DNA from: Cladobotryum mycophilum
Lineage: Eukaryota > Ascomycota > Sordariomycetes > Hypocreales > Hypocreaceae
Assembly (NCBI GenBank): GCA_036429605.1
Contig: CM071590.1
Location: forward strand, 1,550,001-1,614,000
Direction: 5' to 3'
DNA: 64,000 nt
The notes below the pieces were generated by a model that saw only the letters and a list, made by a program, of their open reading frames with translations, ran no database searches and was not told where the DNA came from. Position numbers and translations under genes: made by a program. Of this stretch, positions 48,708 through 60,986 are shown in pieces (positions within the stretch are counted from its first letter, which is position 1; each line of letters begins with the position of its first letter).

Positions 48708-50674
48708 AAACAACAAAAAACGCTGGCGTTTGTGGCGATCAAGGGATGAAGTCAAAGATGGGAAAGGGCAACGAGCGAAAGATACATGTTAGTGATAGCT
48801 TTGAAATGGCTTACTTGATATAATGCGGTTTTATAACGTTCTTCTACGATGACTGGTGCTTTGTTCACGATTCAATGGGCTAGAACTATGCCGTAGTGGA
48901 GAGTTGTTTGAAGGAGGAGGAGAGTTTTTGGGGGCCATGACGCGTAATGACTTTTTTTATGTTGGTTGCCCGATGAGTATGGTATCGGCTCGTGACGGCG
49001 CTTTATGCGGTTTGCCTGGAGTCTGCCTAATGGGTACTGCGGTTTGGGATGTGGAATAATTATCTTGTTATGCGTGAGTTGTTCTGGGTATGTGATGGAA
49101 GAAAGGGTGTTGATGGCATGCGTATGTAGACTTGTGATAATCTACTCTTACAGGTGCCAGTCTTGATGTTATGCCTCTGATTTGGTTATTTAGGTCCATT
49201 CAATAATCTACTATTACAAGACTGATGGGGAGAGTTATCAACAGAACATCATCATCAGTACGACAGGCTGACTTTTTGGCAATCAGCGAGTATACAATCC
49301 TAGAAAATCCGGGGGAAAGGGAGGCTCAGACTAGGTCTAGCAAAACTCATCTAGCACCTACAAAAACAATGTTTGATGATCCAAGATGTGGTGCCTTGCC
49401 GATGGTACGCGGGGTGGCGGGGTATTTTTATTGGAATTTATTTTGGTGATCAATTTAAGAGTAGGAGTAGGAGTAGGAGTCAAGCCGGTATCTGCTAATG
49501 CATCTGAGTGACGCGATGACTTTTTGGTTTTGATAGTCCATCATATTTGTCTTCTTCTCTTTTCTTTTCTTTTTTCTTATTGTTATTGTTACCCCCTTTT
49601 TTTCGCCATCGTTGCTTGCGGCTGATGGGTTTAGTTATGCTAGTACGGAGTATTCATTCAGAAGAGAGCTTCCTCTTTGATGCCTAAGCTTGAATGGATC
49701 GATGGGATGGAATGGAATTGGGGGGTGGCTAGTTCGGCGCGAACTGTAACGGGTCTAGACTTGTAAAAGGATGGAGGACGATGGAATAAAGTGATTGTGG
49801 CTTTTACACCTTGTTGAGGGCTGTGGGGGGAGGAGAAAAGTGGAAAGGGTTCTTTTACAGTGGAGGTTTGTTCGTTGTATGTATGTATAGCAGGAGAGTA
49901 AAGTAAGTGAGTTCCAAAGCAGTGCGTATCATCAGCTTTAGAATGGATATCCGAGTAGTGACGGGGGAAAAGGGCCAAAAATGAGTAGGAAAATGGCAAC
50001 CAGTGAACTGATGGCCCCGGCGTATCACCATGAATAGAAAAAAAAATTGTGAATCAGACCGATAAGGATTTTTTTTGGTCTTTCTTTCTTTTTTCTTTTT
50101 TTCTTTTTTTTTCTCTCCCCCTTCCCTGGAACGCGGCTTGATCGGTTGACTTGCCTTACCAGGACCAGGACAGGACCAGGGCCAGGGCCAGGAGGAGGTG
50201 GGCGGGTGGACGGATCTATTGGTTCAAGACGAGACAGAGTTCCCAAGTTTCCCGTCTTTTCTTGAGTTGCAGCCTCGATCGAGGTTTACACAATACAACC
50301 TTAAGAAGAAAAAGAACAAGAGGAAAAAAGCAAGTCGATGCAAATGCGTTGATGGCGGAGTCCGCCGACAAAAAGGGTGCCTTTTTTTTTCGTGACCGGT
50401 GCCGGAGGCCTAGGGTGGAGAGGAGGGAACAAGAAAACTGGCCGTCACTCTTAGGAGTGGGAGCTTGGGATGGAGATCAGCATCCATAGGCTGTTTAGCT
50501 GTAGCTAGTATCTAAGGTGTTTGTTTTGTCGCTTCCTTGCTTGCTCGTTTGTTTGTTTGTCTGTTGGTGTTGTCAGCATCCATCAGCAAGCAAGCCCTTG
50601 GGAGATTGGGGCTGGCGTAGTGTTGCGCGCGTCGTCCATTCGCAGGGACCCATTGGGTGGGCAAAAAGGAGCTT

Positions 50675-50766
50675 TTTGCTTGTTTGTTTGCTTGCTTGCG
50701 TGCGTGCGTGCGTGCGTGTCTGTGCCGTAATAAACGTTGAAAGGATAGATGGATGGATGGATGGAT
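50675..50766. repeat. Compound tetranucleotide microsatellite (GTTT / TTGC / GTGC ... GATG)
   Basis: Runs of tgtttgtt, gcttgctt and gcgtgcgt in succession, then about four GATG units after a short spacer. Confidence 0.85.
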
Positions 50767-52957
50767 TGGTCAATCAATCAACCCGACATGTATTCATTGC
50801 TCTTACAAAACCCAATTGACCGAGGATAATAATTATACCTGCATCAAGAAGAAGATCTTATCCCAAGATATACGAAGCCCTCTCTGATGACCCGTCATGT
50901 CCTGCAGCAAAAAGACGAAAAAGACTCCGCTCGCAGATACGATAACAGGTTTTGAGCCATGAAAGAAAGCCAATCAGTGGCCTTGCTTTTATCCATTGGG
51001 TTGCTGCAGGACAGGGGAGGGGGGCAGAAGCAAATGCGGATAGGATGGGATGGGATGGGATGAAATGGGGGGGCCAAATCTCAAACTTTTCACTGCAAGA
51101 GGCTGAGCCAAGGGAGAGAGAGGAGGCAACAACAATGATTTCTTGCTAGAGCACTAGAGAAGCCCACTGTAGCCTGCAAGCAGAAGAAGCTCTCCAGTTG
51201 AACGAATCCGGCTCGAGCTCTGGGATGGCCCCAGTTGTGGCACCCGACAGGATCCATCGTCCCATATGGAGGGGGACAGGCTGTTCCAGGTGCTGTAGCA
51301 GAGAAGGAAAGGGAAAAAAGTTAGGTAGCCACTAATCTACAAAGCATTTACCAGAGCGCTGGGTGCTCTTTTTTTCTTCTTTTCTTCTCTCTATAGCGCA
51401 CCAACGACGCTACCACCACATTCCAACTCCTGACAAGCCAAGGGGTTCATCGGAAAGGAAGGAAAGATAAAGAAAAAAATAAAAATAAAAATACATCATC
51501 GTCACAAAAAGTGAGATATTATTTCGAATAGTATGTGCTCCGTAAAGAGGGAGAGAGACAATTCTATTCTTACTTCAAGGTTCTTATCAAAGACGAATAG
51601 GTACTTGAAGGTACGGGTAGAATACGACGACGGATTACCTAGAACCCCCTTGTTACAGTACGGGTAACTGTAGGTACCTTACCTAGAGCCTAGAGGTAGG
51701 CAGGTACCAGAAGTAGCGATCCCAGTACTAGCAGTGCCTGTGGTGCTCACTATCGACCACTGGACTACCAAATTGTACCGACCCGACCCAGCGAGCGAGC
51801 CGGCCGAGACTTGCTCGCCCCAACACAACACAACACAACCTGGAACACAAAACCCACCCACCCTCTTCCCGGCAGTGAAAAAAAAGCCTGCTTTCTCTCT
51901 TCCACTCCAAGGCGATCAAACCCCCGTCAAAAACCAAACGACGAACACCACCACCGCTACCACCACCTCCTCACTCACGCAAAACCCAAGCAGAGCAGCA
52001 GCAGCAGCGAAAAAAAAAATCACACACACTCAAACAAAAGGCGAACTACCACGGCGAACGACGATTACATCGTCAATCCATCCATCAAACGGCGACATTC
52101 ATCATCCTACATCAGGATTCAGACGCGACGATTTAGAACAGCCCAAAACTCTTTTTTTGTGTGTTTTGATTCTGGCTGCTTGACGACCACAGACAGGCCA
52201 AAAAAATTCACACAATCGACCACGACGCAGCTTTTTTGCTCAGGTCCCTTTCCTAGAGAGAGAAAAAAAGTCCATCCTTTTTTCTTCCCCCTTCACCCGA
52301 CGACGAGCCCTCTTGCGGCAAACCCACGACGATAACTAAAAAAAGACGACAAACTGCAACGCCTGATTTATCGGCCTCTTGATTGCGCGTAGATTGATTG
52401 CACCTCACGGCTTCGCGTCAAACCCGTTGTCCCGGAGCTCCTTTTTGAGCTGGTCATCCTTGGCTTCACTTTGTGAGTCTTTCTCCTCACCCACCTCATG
52501 ATGCGCGCCTTTCCTCTCCAGAGCCCCCATCCCACCCACCACAACCACAGCCAACATCAACCCCCTCTCTCCCTCTGCCTCGCTTTCCATCACCGAATTT
52601 TGCAATGATGTGATGATTAGAAGATGGATGAAAACTTTTCTCTCTTTTACTACCTGTTACGCCAGCGATGCCCCGTCGATGGCGTCACTTGTCAAATTGC
52701 CATATTTCCCCACTGCAGCCGTTGCCATGACAAATCCAGAACGCATACCTAACACTTCATGATATAGATTTTTCTTGTCCCGAGTGCCTCATTATTCTAG
52801 TCTATTGTACTCTATCAATCGCTCCTCGGGCGGCTCTTCCATCTCGCGCATCGGCCTGCTTCAGCACGCCCCGTCTCCTACGCGCAGCTGCCTCCCCCAA
52901 GGCTCACCCTTTTTATATATTCAAGGTCCATTTCCCCCCAAGGGAGCCTCCTCTATC

Positions 52958-54222
52958 ATGGCAGATCAACATGAAGTCGATCTCGATTCTATAATTGACC
53001 GCCTCCTCGAGGTCCGTGGCAGCCGCCCTGGAAAGCAGGTTCAGCTCCTCGAGGCCGAGATTCGTTATCTCTGCACCAAGGCCCGCGAGATTTTCATCTC
53101 CCAGCCCATCCTTCTTGAACTTGAGGCTCCTATCAAGGTAATGCGACTCTATACTTGACTTGCACTTTTCCCCACGCTGTAATCTCCTTTTTACTGACTT
53201 TTTTCTTTTCTTTTCTTTCTCTTCTAGATTTGCGGCGATATCCACGGACAATACTATGATTTGCTCCGTCTCTTCGAGTATGGTGGCTTCCCTCCCGAGG
53301 CCAACTACCTCTTCCTCGGTGACTACGTCGACCGTGGCAAGCAGTCCCTTGAGACCATTTGCCTTCTCCTCGCATACAAGATCAAGTACCCCGAGAACTT
53401 CTTCATTCTGCGTGGCAACCACGAGTGTGCCTCCATCAACCGAATCTACGGTTTCTACGATGAGTGCAAGCGCCGCTACAACATCAAGCTCTGGAAGACG
53501 TTTACGGATTGCTTCAACTGCTTGCCCATTGCCGCCATCATTGACGAGAAGATCTTCACCATGCACGGTGGTCTCAGCCCCGATTTGAACTCGATGGAGC
53601 AGATCCGCCGTGTCATGCGACCCACCGACGTACGTTGTATCCCACCCACCTACACCTACCACCCTGTCTCATCTTGATTGTCGCTTGTTGAAATTGCCAC
53701 TCTGCGTTTCAAATGGCGTATTTTTGCTGATCTTGTCCCCAGATTCCCGATTGCGGTCTATTGTGCGACCTCCTCTGGTCCGACCCCGATAAGGACATTA
53801 CCGGCTGGAGCGAGAACGACCGTGGAGTTTCCTTCACATTTGGCCCCGACGTTGTGTCTCGATTTCTGCAAAAACATGACATGGATCTCATCTGCCGTGC
53901 CCACCAGGTCGTAGAAGACGGTTACGAGTTCTTCTCCAAACGCCAGCTCGTCACCTTGTTCAGTGCCCCCAACTACTGTGGCGAGTTTGACAATGCAGGC
54001 GCCATGATGAGTGTGGACGAGAGCTTGCTCTGTTCGTTCCAGGTTGGTGCAACCCTTGCTATATATACATTTTGTACCCTTGATTGGCTTGCAGAATTGC
54101 TGACGTTTTTCTTTTACTTGTTACAGATTCTTAAGCCTGCTGAGAAGAAACAAAAGTACGTGTACGGTGGACTTGGGAGCGGAAGGCAACCAAACACTCC
54201 CAATAACAAACCCAAAAATTGA
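52958..54222 (+). CDS. Serine/threonine protein phosphatase PP1 catalytic subunit
   Basis: Major Ser/Thr phosphatase (yeast Glc7, Aspergillus BimG), acting with many regulatory subunits in mitosis, glycogen control and polarity. Four exons: 52958-53137, 53228-53629, 53743-54042, 54127-54222, all phase 0. Total 325 residues, standard for PP1. The metal-site motifs are complete: GDIHGQYYDLLRLFE at about 63, GDYVDRG at about 91, RGNHECASINRIYGFYDEC at about 121, then HGGLSPDL, RAHQVVEDGYEFF and FSAPNYCGEFDN. The LLEVRG segment near the N-terminus marks PP1 rather than PP2A, and the tail lacks the PP2A DYFL end. The start has an upstream in-frame stop-free leader but no family-like residues before MADQHEVDLDSII. 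Confidence 0.97.
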
Positions 54223-55178
54223 AGAAGAAAACGTTTATACGAACCTCATTTGTTTTTATCTAGGTTCGGACGGCGTTAAATCGCAGCACTTTGACCAATC
54301 GACGGAGGACCACGCCAACGACGACTCTCGACGATTTCCACCGACTTTTGGCTCTCTCTTCACTCACACTCACGCACTCTCTCTCTCTCTCTCTCTCTCT
54401 CGCCGACACTCTTCGACTCCACCTCTTGCACGTCACACCGTTTTGGGCCCTGGCGGCGAAGACGGGTTACCTCGAGTATCAGGTGCCGAGTGTTTCCCAC
54501 ATTATTGTATCGACTCGGCGGTAGCTCGCATCACCTCTAATGCCCACCTTGCAAAACTTGTCACGACAAACAGCTGTTTCTTAGCTTCAGATAAAACCAT
54601 ACACAAAAAAATTATGATGTCACTATAATTCTATATAACTTGGGAGTCTCTCCTGCTGTACTCCGTACCATCTTCTTCTTTTTATTTTTTTACTCTTGCA
54701 GGGATAATATGACGTAGACATGCCCTTGTTCTTGTGGCCGTGATTACCTATGCTCATCTGATTCTCCGCCCGTACGGGTCAGGCAATTTTGATTATGCGA
54801 CGGGACCCCCTGTCCCTTTAACCTTGTGGATTTGAGGAATGACATGGTCAATGTCAATGCTAATGATGCCAACGGCGTCAATAGTAGTGGCCAAGGTATG
54901 ATGTAGGCTAGCAAGCTTGGGGACGTCGTTCGAGTAGATCACTGCGCTTTTTGAATTTGGGTACTTGATTGGTGCGGATGGCTAATCTACTTGATTGTTT
55001 TTTGTTTGGATGATGGGGAGGGGGAAGAGTATATGATGATACATGAGTCCACCTCTATGAGAGCCGGCCCAGCGCTTGTTGTCTTTGTCTTATTGGTGTG
55101 CCTGCCCCCTTGTACGTACAGGTTGATTAAGTGCTGTGAGAGTGAGCCCTAGAAGTAGTCGTTTGTTGCCCGTTTTAC
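54223..55178. other. Convergent intergenic region between PP1 and the Rdx protein
   Basis: 956 bp with a (CT)n microsatellite at about 54377-54402 and one TACTCCGTA motif at 54659-54667. No gene recognised. Confidence 0.55.
54376..54402. repeat. (CT)n dinucleotide microsatellite
   Basis: About 13 CT units in the PP1 3' flank. Confidence 0.9.
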
Positions 55179-56180
55179 TCAAGTGCAGTCTTCGCATATG
55201 GAGGTGTCTGCGGTGGTGGTGGTGGTGGAGGAAGAGGAGGGATGATGACGTGCCGTCACCGCCGGCAGATGGTCTGACTGTTTTGCATGGTTGCCAACTC
55301 CTGGGTTGATGTCTGCTGGTGGTGGTGGTACTGCTGCTGCTTCTGGTGATTGATTGCTGTCCGCCACTTTTGGTGCCTGATTTGTTGCAACTGTAGCTGT
55401 GGCAGTAACGGCAGCTGCAGTCGTCGTCGTCGCTGTTTCTGGGGACTTGTGGTGTCTGTCGACGTGGCCCAAGTCCCTGCCCGGTTCTATGACGTCCCTG
55501 ACGCGGCGCTTGAGCTCCTTTGTTTCGGGGAAGCCGCCGTCTGTTTTGCGGTCCCAGAGGATTTTGGAGGTTGTGGTTGGTGATGATGATGATGATAGGG
55601 CATCATCACCGTCAGGGGAAGAGAGGGTGTGGATGGTTACGATGAATGTTCCGCCTGTGGAGGGCTGGAGGGCGACTTCGCCTAGGGAGAGGGAGAATGT
55701 GGAGAGGAGTTCTTGGGCGAACTGTTTATTTTATTTATTTATTTGAGTTAGTCACTTTTTTTATGAATAGTTTGCGAGAGCTTCTTATTGCTATGTACGG
55801 GAGTAGACGTAGATGTGTAGGTGTAGATGAGGGGATGGGATATGGAGGATGGATGGGAGATATATGAGGGGATATGGATTGGTGTTGTAAAAAACATGCA
55901 GGGTATTAGATGAGATGCATAAAAGAAGATGGGATATGAGATGTAAGATGACAATGGAACATGTGTAAGAGAGGTTGCGGTAAGGAAGGGAGAGAAGAAG
56001 AAAAAGAAGATGAAGTGCTAGGTAGAGTGAGACCAGGGGGTGTGGTTGGGGGGAGGGAGAGGGAGAGAGGAAGAAACATACATAGGCAGCGCGCAGCATC
56101 CATTTACACTGCGTGCAGAACTGAATCGTCACGCGAGGCAGCGCGCAGGAGACTAGACCAGTTTGTTTACTAGCCATCAT
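55179..56180 (-). CDS. Rdx/SelW-family thioredoxin-like protein (Cys form)
   Basis: Small redox protein of the selenoprotein W/T/H fold; fungi carry cysteine in place of selenocysteine. Two exons on the minus strand: 56082-56180 and 55179-55721, both phase 0, joined by a 360 bp intron. Total 213 residues. Exon 1 holds the redox motif CTQC in RVTIQFCTQCKWMLRAAY. Exon 2 continues FAQELLSTFSLSLGEVALQP, then STGGTFIVTI, ILWDRKTDGGFPETKELK and RRVRDVIEPGRDLGHVDRH, all typical of the family. The remaining about 100 residues are Thr/Ala/Pro/Ser-rich and end with a second CxxC (ICEDCT). The start could be either of two consecutive ATGs. Cellular role is poorly known even for the family. Confidence 0.88.
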
Positions 56181-58158
56181 TTGTTTGCTTGCTTGCTTGC
56201 TCGCTTCCTTCCTTGAACGTACGCAAAAAGCAACAACAGACGGGCTCTCGAGGTCAGGTTTGTTTGTTTGTTTGTTTGTTGTCCGTGTCCTTGGTTTGCT
56301 TGTATGCATGTCTTGATGTACGAGCGTTTTTTTTCTTTTGCGGTGGTGGTGGAGGTGGTTGCTTTTGGCTGCCAGTATAAAAGCTACTACTACTAATAGG
56401 TACTAATACTAATGGATCCATGGATGGTATGGGATGAAATGGAGAACTACGACCAACCCAGCCCAAAGTAAGCAACTGTTACAGCTGCTACAACTGCGAC
56501 AACTGTCAAAACTGCCCGCTACAAGCACTCAAGTTATGGCGGGGAACCCGCTCCGGCTATCGCTCGGGGGTCCACCATACCTCCCGGCTCTATCTCTCTC
56601 TTCCATCCATCCATCCATCCATTCATCCATAGGTGGTAGGTATGTACCTTTTTTTTGGGTCTCCTACAGCGTACAGGGCAGTAAGATACTGCCTTGCCTG
56701 CCAAGGCAAACTCGGTAAAAAAAAAAAAAAAACAAGAAACAAGAAACCATCCATGCAAACGCGGTATAAAACCAAACAAGGGAGAGAGAGAGGGTAAGCA
56801 AAAAAAACCCTCGCATATTCACCCCATTCTTGGCATAGAATATTCGACAAAGCGCGCGCGCATCTTTCAAAGACATGCAGAGTCGTATTTCTTTTCCTTC
56901 TTCCTCTCTTCTTTCCCTTCTCTTTACTTGGATACGAGAGTTTTAAAGAAAGAAAAAAACCCTTTGGTAAAATGGTGCATATACGAAGGCCATCTTGCTC
57001 TGAATCGTTCGGTTTGGTTGGTATAGGTAAGGTGGTATGCTAATAAAAGAAGAGAGACAAAAAAAAAACCTCCGAGGCTGGGCTGAGAAAGCGATGCCAT
57101 TCTGCATGTTAAAAATAGACACTCATGTTCAGCGCATCCATCCCACTAAACCCAGCCTCTCCTCTATACTACGGAGTACACAAAGTGGTATCAAAGCTCA
57201 CAGGAAAAAAAGAAGAAGAAAAGAAAATCAACAGGACAGTATGTGCTCTTCAAACAATCATTAAATATGTTGGCATTGGTCGATCATACACCGGCCTGGC
57301 AGCTAAACAAAGAAGCTCTCAAATCTAGCCCCGACTCCCTTTCAATTTTTCTTTTCTCTCTTCCCTTCCCTCTCCCTTCTCCCTCCCTCTCAGTCTCTCC
57401 CTCCCCATCATGAACAACACATCCATGTTTTTTTTTTGGTCCATAGGAAGATAGTAAAGATATTTTCGAATGTTATCATAGAAAACACACGGCTCACAGT
57501 CAGAAGAAACAGAAGATAGACGTAACCTTTAATGATGACAAGAAAAGAGGAAGAAAAGAAAAGAAAAAAGGTGAATATAAAAAAAGAGTACAGGGCATTT
57601 CGATTTGAAGAAAGGACATAGAAAAAGGGGAATTAATACATGTTTCAAAGGCCGGCTTTCCCACGACCGAAGACCTCTGTGGATATATCACTTGCTTCTC
57701 CCCCTTCTCTCCTCTCCCAGATGAGACAAATCGACCAAATGCTTTGTGTTTGTCTCATAACAAAAAAATCAATGAGCAGTTGCCGGACGAGAAATAAGCA
57801 CTTGGGGGGAACCCTGGTCACAGACACTTGTCCTCCCAAAATACCGCCTGTTTTTTGTTGCTTTCCTCCATCCAGCACTTGGGGCATCATGAGAATAGCC
57901 GATCCAGAGTGTTTGCTTGTCTCGTCTAGCTCTCTCTCTCTCTCTCTCTCCTTCGTGGGGCCGTTGAACCAAGTATGCCGACTTTTGTTCCCCAGCATGA
58001 CGATGTCGTCTCTTCCGTTGCTGTCTTTGCTGGCCTCCCAGCCGCGATCTTAAACCAACATCAAAAGAGAAAAAATAAAATAAAAAAACCCCGCGCCTAT
58101 GTTCCACCCAACTAAAATCATCATTGATGGTCGTTCTTCTAGACTCGAGACACTTGAA
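56181..58158. other. 2 kb intergenic region
   Basis: No gene recognised. Contains GTTT units at about 56262-56281, CATC units at about 56604-56620, a TACGGAGTA motif at 57170-57178 and a (CT)n run at about 57930-57950. It separates the Rdx promoter from the 3' flank of the G gamma gene. Confidence 0.5.
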
Positions 58159-58521
58159 TTACATGACGACACAGCAGCCGCCCGATTGTTGTGGTGCGTA
58201 GGGGTCTTCGCCTTTCGGTACGGCGCCCCATACCGAAGGTACCATATAATCTCTTGTGCCGTTGCAGTATGCGATGATGCTGTGTAGCGCGCGTGTTGCG
58301 TTAGTCGATTGCATTCCCTCTTGTTCCGTTGTTGCCGACATGTGCGAGCAGAATCCTTACCTCTTTGCAGCGGTGCTCACCGGGATACGTTCTCGGTCCA
58401 AATCCTCGCGCAATCGATGATTGAGCTCTGTTAAGCGACGCAGTTTGAGATCTGCCATGGACTGCTTTGTCTTCTTAATCTGCGTCGGGTCGCCGACGTC
58501 GCGGGATGTGTATTGCGGCAT
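58159..58521 (-). CDS. Heterotrimeric G-protein gamma subunit
   Basis: Membrane-anchored partner of G beta in pheromone and nutrient signalling (yeast Ste18, Neurospora GNG-1). Two exons on the minus strand: 58361-58521 and 58159-58279, with an 81 bp intron. Total 93 residues, the family's usual size. The G gamma-like coiled-coil segment is MADLKLRRLTELNHRLREDL, followed by IPVSTAAKSIIAYC across the splice site, then DYMVPSVWG. The C-terminus CCVVM is a CaaX farnesylation box preceded by a second Cys suitable for palmitoylation. Frame and splice phase close exactly. Confidence 0.95.
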
Positions 58522-60986
58522 CTTGGCGGCGCGTTGAGGAAGCGAGAAAAAAGGGGCCGTAGATGGTTGTTGTCGGTAGGCGACGACGGACAAGATGGCT
58601 CGCAGGAGAAGGCGCCGTCAGCCCTTGGGGATAATTGATGATGACGGATGGTAGAACAGCCTGTTGGTTTGCCCAGTGTCAGCGGGCACGCAGATGCATA
58701 GCCACCCAAAAATGTGCTCTAAAAGCTAGCTCGGCCCTGCAGGTAGAACGTTGGACGCGGGGGGAGGCGGGAGGGAACAAAAGGATGTTTGCTTTGCTGC
58801 TTCGGCGTTTGGCGCGCGATGGTGGAAAAATGACACGATAAATAAACCGGGTCCAGAATTGACGGAAAGGGGAAAGCAAACGTTGAATGAGTTGAGATGG
58901 ATAACGATGGGCGAAGTGATGGATGGCGATGAGAAGCAAAGCGGCGGCGACAAGCAGCAGCAGCAGATAGCCTCGTTCCAGTCCCCTTTTTCTTTCCCTT
59001 CGCGGCTCCCCCCAAGCCTTCTTTCAATTGGTCGCGGCAGCACGATGCTTCCCTTCTCTGCAGGTCGTTGTGCGTTTCGGTCGGATGAATGATGCAGTCC
59101 TTTCGTTTTGTTCCCTCGGGGCTTTGCTTTGCGCAATTGAAATGATTTTAAGATATGGAAAGAAAAGAAAAAAATAAACTTACCAAACCGTCGTTGGATC
59201 CCAAATCTCTCGTGTTGGCGAGCAAACAGAACCACACACAGCGCCTGTTTTTTTTTTTTTGGGAGGGGGAGAAGGAGAGGTTGGGTCGCTGGAGAAAAGG
59301 GCGAGTGGACGTGTGTAGAAAGAGTGTAAGTATGAGCGTGAGTAAGAGAGAGAGAGGGTGGGTGGGTGTGAGGTAAAGCTTTGGCAGAAAGACAGAAGCA
59401 GAAGGCAGAAGCAGAGACAGAGACCAGAGACAAGAGGCAAAGCAAAAAAGAGGGAAAGGGAATTGACTTGACTGACGGGTGATCAGCGCTGGGTGGTGCT
59501 AAGCAGAGAAGGGAGACAGACATGCGACATGGAACCTTGGAAGACACCGGACGAGACACAGAGGCCCTGGAGTGTCTCTGAAGCCCTTCAAGGGTCGCTG
59601 CTGCTGCTGGCTGCTGGCTGCTAAGCTCCAAGAATTTGGGGTGGGAAGGGCCGAGCAGCCTGCTGCTTCAAGCTCCTGTAGGCTCCTGGAGGTTCCTGTG
59701 GGACTACCTGTAGGGGGGCACTTGGAGACTTGTAGAGTTGGAGGGGAGAGCCAGCAACGGCTGTCTACTGTGCGCCCGGTGGTACGTGCGCTGCACTGGA
59801 AATTGGGCTGACCAGGGTCTGGACGCCTCCGGCAGCACGACCGAGGCAAACGGCTAAAAAGAATTGGACGAGAGTGACCTGCGCCGACCTGCAAGATTGG
59901 CCAGACAGGCCATGTACACCATGTACACTTCCCATGTACCTCTGAGCTCCACACCCAAGCAGCTTTCTTGGACGGGGCGTAAGCTGCATCGAGTTTAGCC
60001 CCATCGCTGCTTTGGGCCTGGAGGATCCAAGCAACCCACACCTTGTACGTACCTTAATCTTAGTATGCATCGCATCAGCATCAACGGCCTGTCGTGCGAA
60101 ATCACTCCCACCCCCTTCGGAAGACCCAGATCTCGCCGACCCGGGAATTCATTTGATGACGATGGGGACTTTTCTAGTACGGAGTAAACGGGACGAGATA
60201 CGTAATTGACGTGGAGAAAAAATCTGCAGCAACCCGAAAATCCCGTATTCCCATGGGGCTTCGCAATTACGAGCACCTGTATGGACACACGCTTTCTCTC
60301 TCTTCATAAAACACCATGTATGCCGAAAGGGATCATCCCGCTCTTCAGGAGTCTGACGCTGCTAGATCGCCCACATCCTGCGGACATTACTAAAGCATTA
60401 CGGAGCGCCTACAAGTACACGCGTATCCGTTGGAATCTGAGCAGCTTTCCCGTCCCCTAAACGAGAATCCTCGACGTTCCGGCCCTGTGGTACCGCCAGC
60501 CATGGTCCACCGTCTTGTCTCATGCTGGAACATTGCCGTCCAAGCCACCCAAGTCTCCCCAAATGCCGGTTAAGCTACGCCTCGTACGTACAAGTAAGAG
60601 CAAGTTGGCCATGGTTCACACGAACCACTTACCCATCGGGTAAGACGGGATGAGCTTTCAATGTGAACATCTTTGCACAAATTATACAACTTCACGGGCG
60701 CGCCACAGGGGATAGGCGTCACCAGCCGCAGGCGGATAGGAGAGCAGCCACATTTTCTTACATGCGTACGTGCGTGTGTGTGCGGTGCGTGAATGACTGC
60801 GGCAGATGAAATGATGGCAGCTCTAGCCCTACGAGCTGAGACCATGGTCTGAAATTTCCCTTAGCCGAAAAGTTGAAGATACAAGGTTTGTAGAACAGAG
60901 AGATAACGAACCTGAGTCCAGAAAACAAAAAGTCAAATTAGAAAGCACGTGTAAAATTATCCTGCATATTGGGGTTGAACCCCTTC
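58522..60986. other. 2.5 kb intergenic region
   Basis: Upstream of the G gamma gene and downstream of the Hub1-like gene. One TACGGAGTA motif at 60178-60186. Long frames on both strands between 58.7 and 60.0 kb are low complexity or without recognisable content. Confidence 0.5.

Larger units (their letters stand above)
48416..52957. other. 4.5 kb intergenic region, includes probable PP1 leader
   Basis: No gene recognised. Repeats: GGGAA run at 48690-48707, TTGC/GTGC tetranucleotides at about 50678-50717, GATG units at about 50748-50766, GGGAT units at 51047-51059. A tract of TAGGTA-like motifs lies at 51600-51710. From about 51820 the plus strand is CA/CAA-rich and then TC-rich up to the PP1 ATG, consistent with a long 5' leader. 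Confidence 0.5.

Noticed and set aside
52913..53662. 249-codon open frame on the minus strand across the PP1 gene
   Set aside because: Antisense shadow of PP1 exons 1 and 2; it crosses PP1 introns and has no domain of its own.
58726..59631. 301-codon minus-strand frame upstream of G gamma
   Set aside because: Mostly Ser/Leu/Pro low-complexity translation of CT-rich DNA; no family resemblance.
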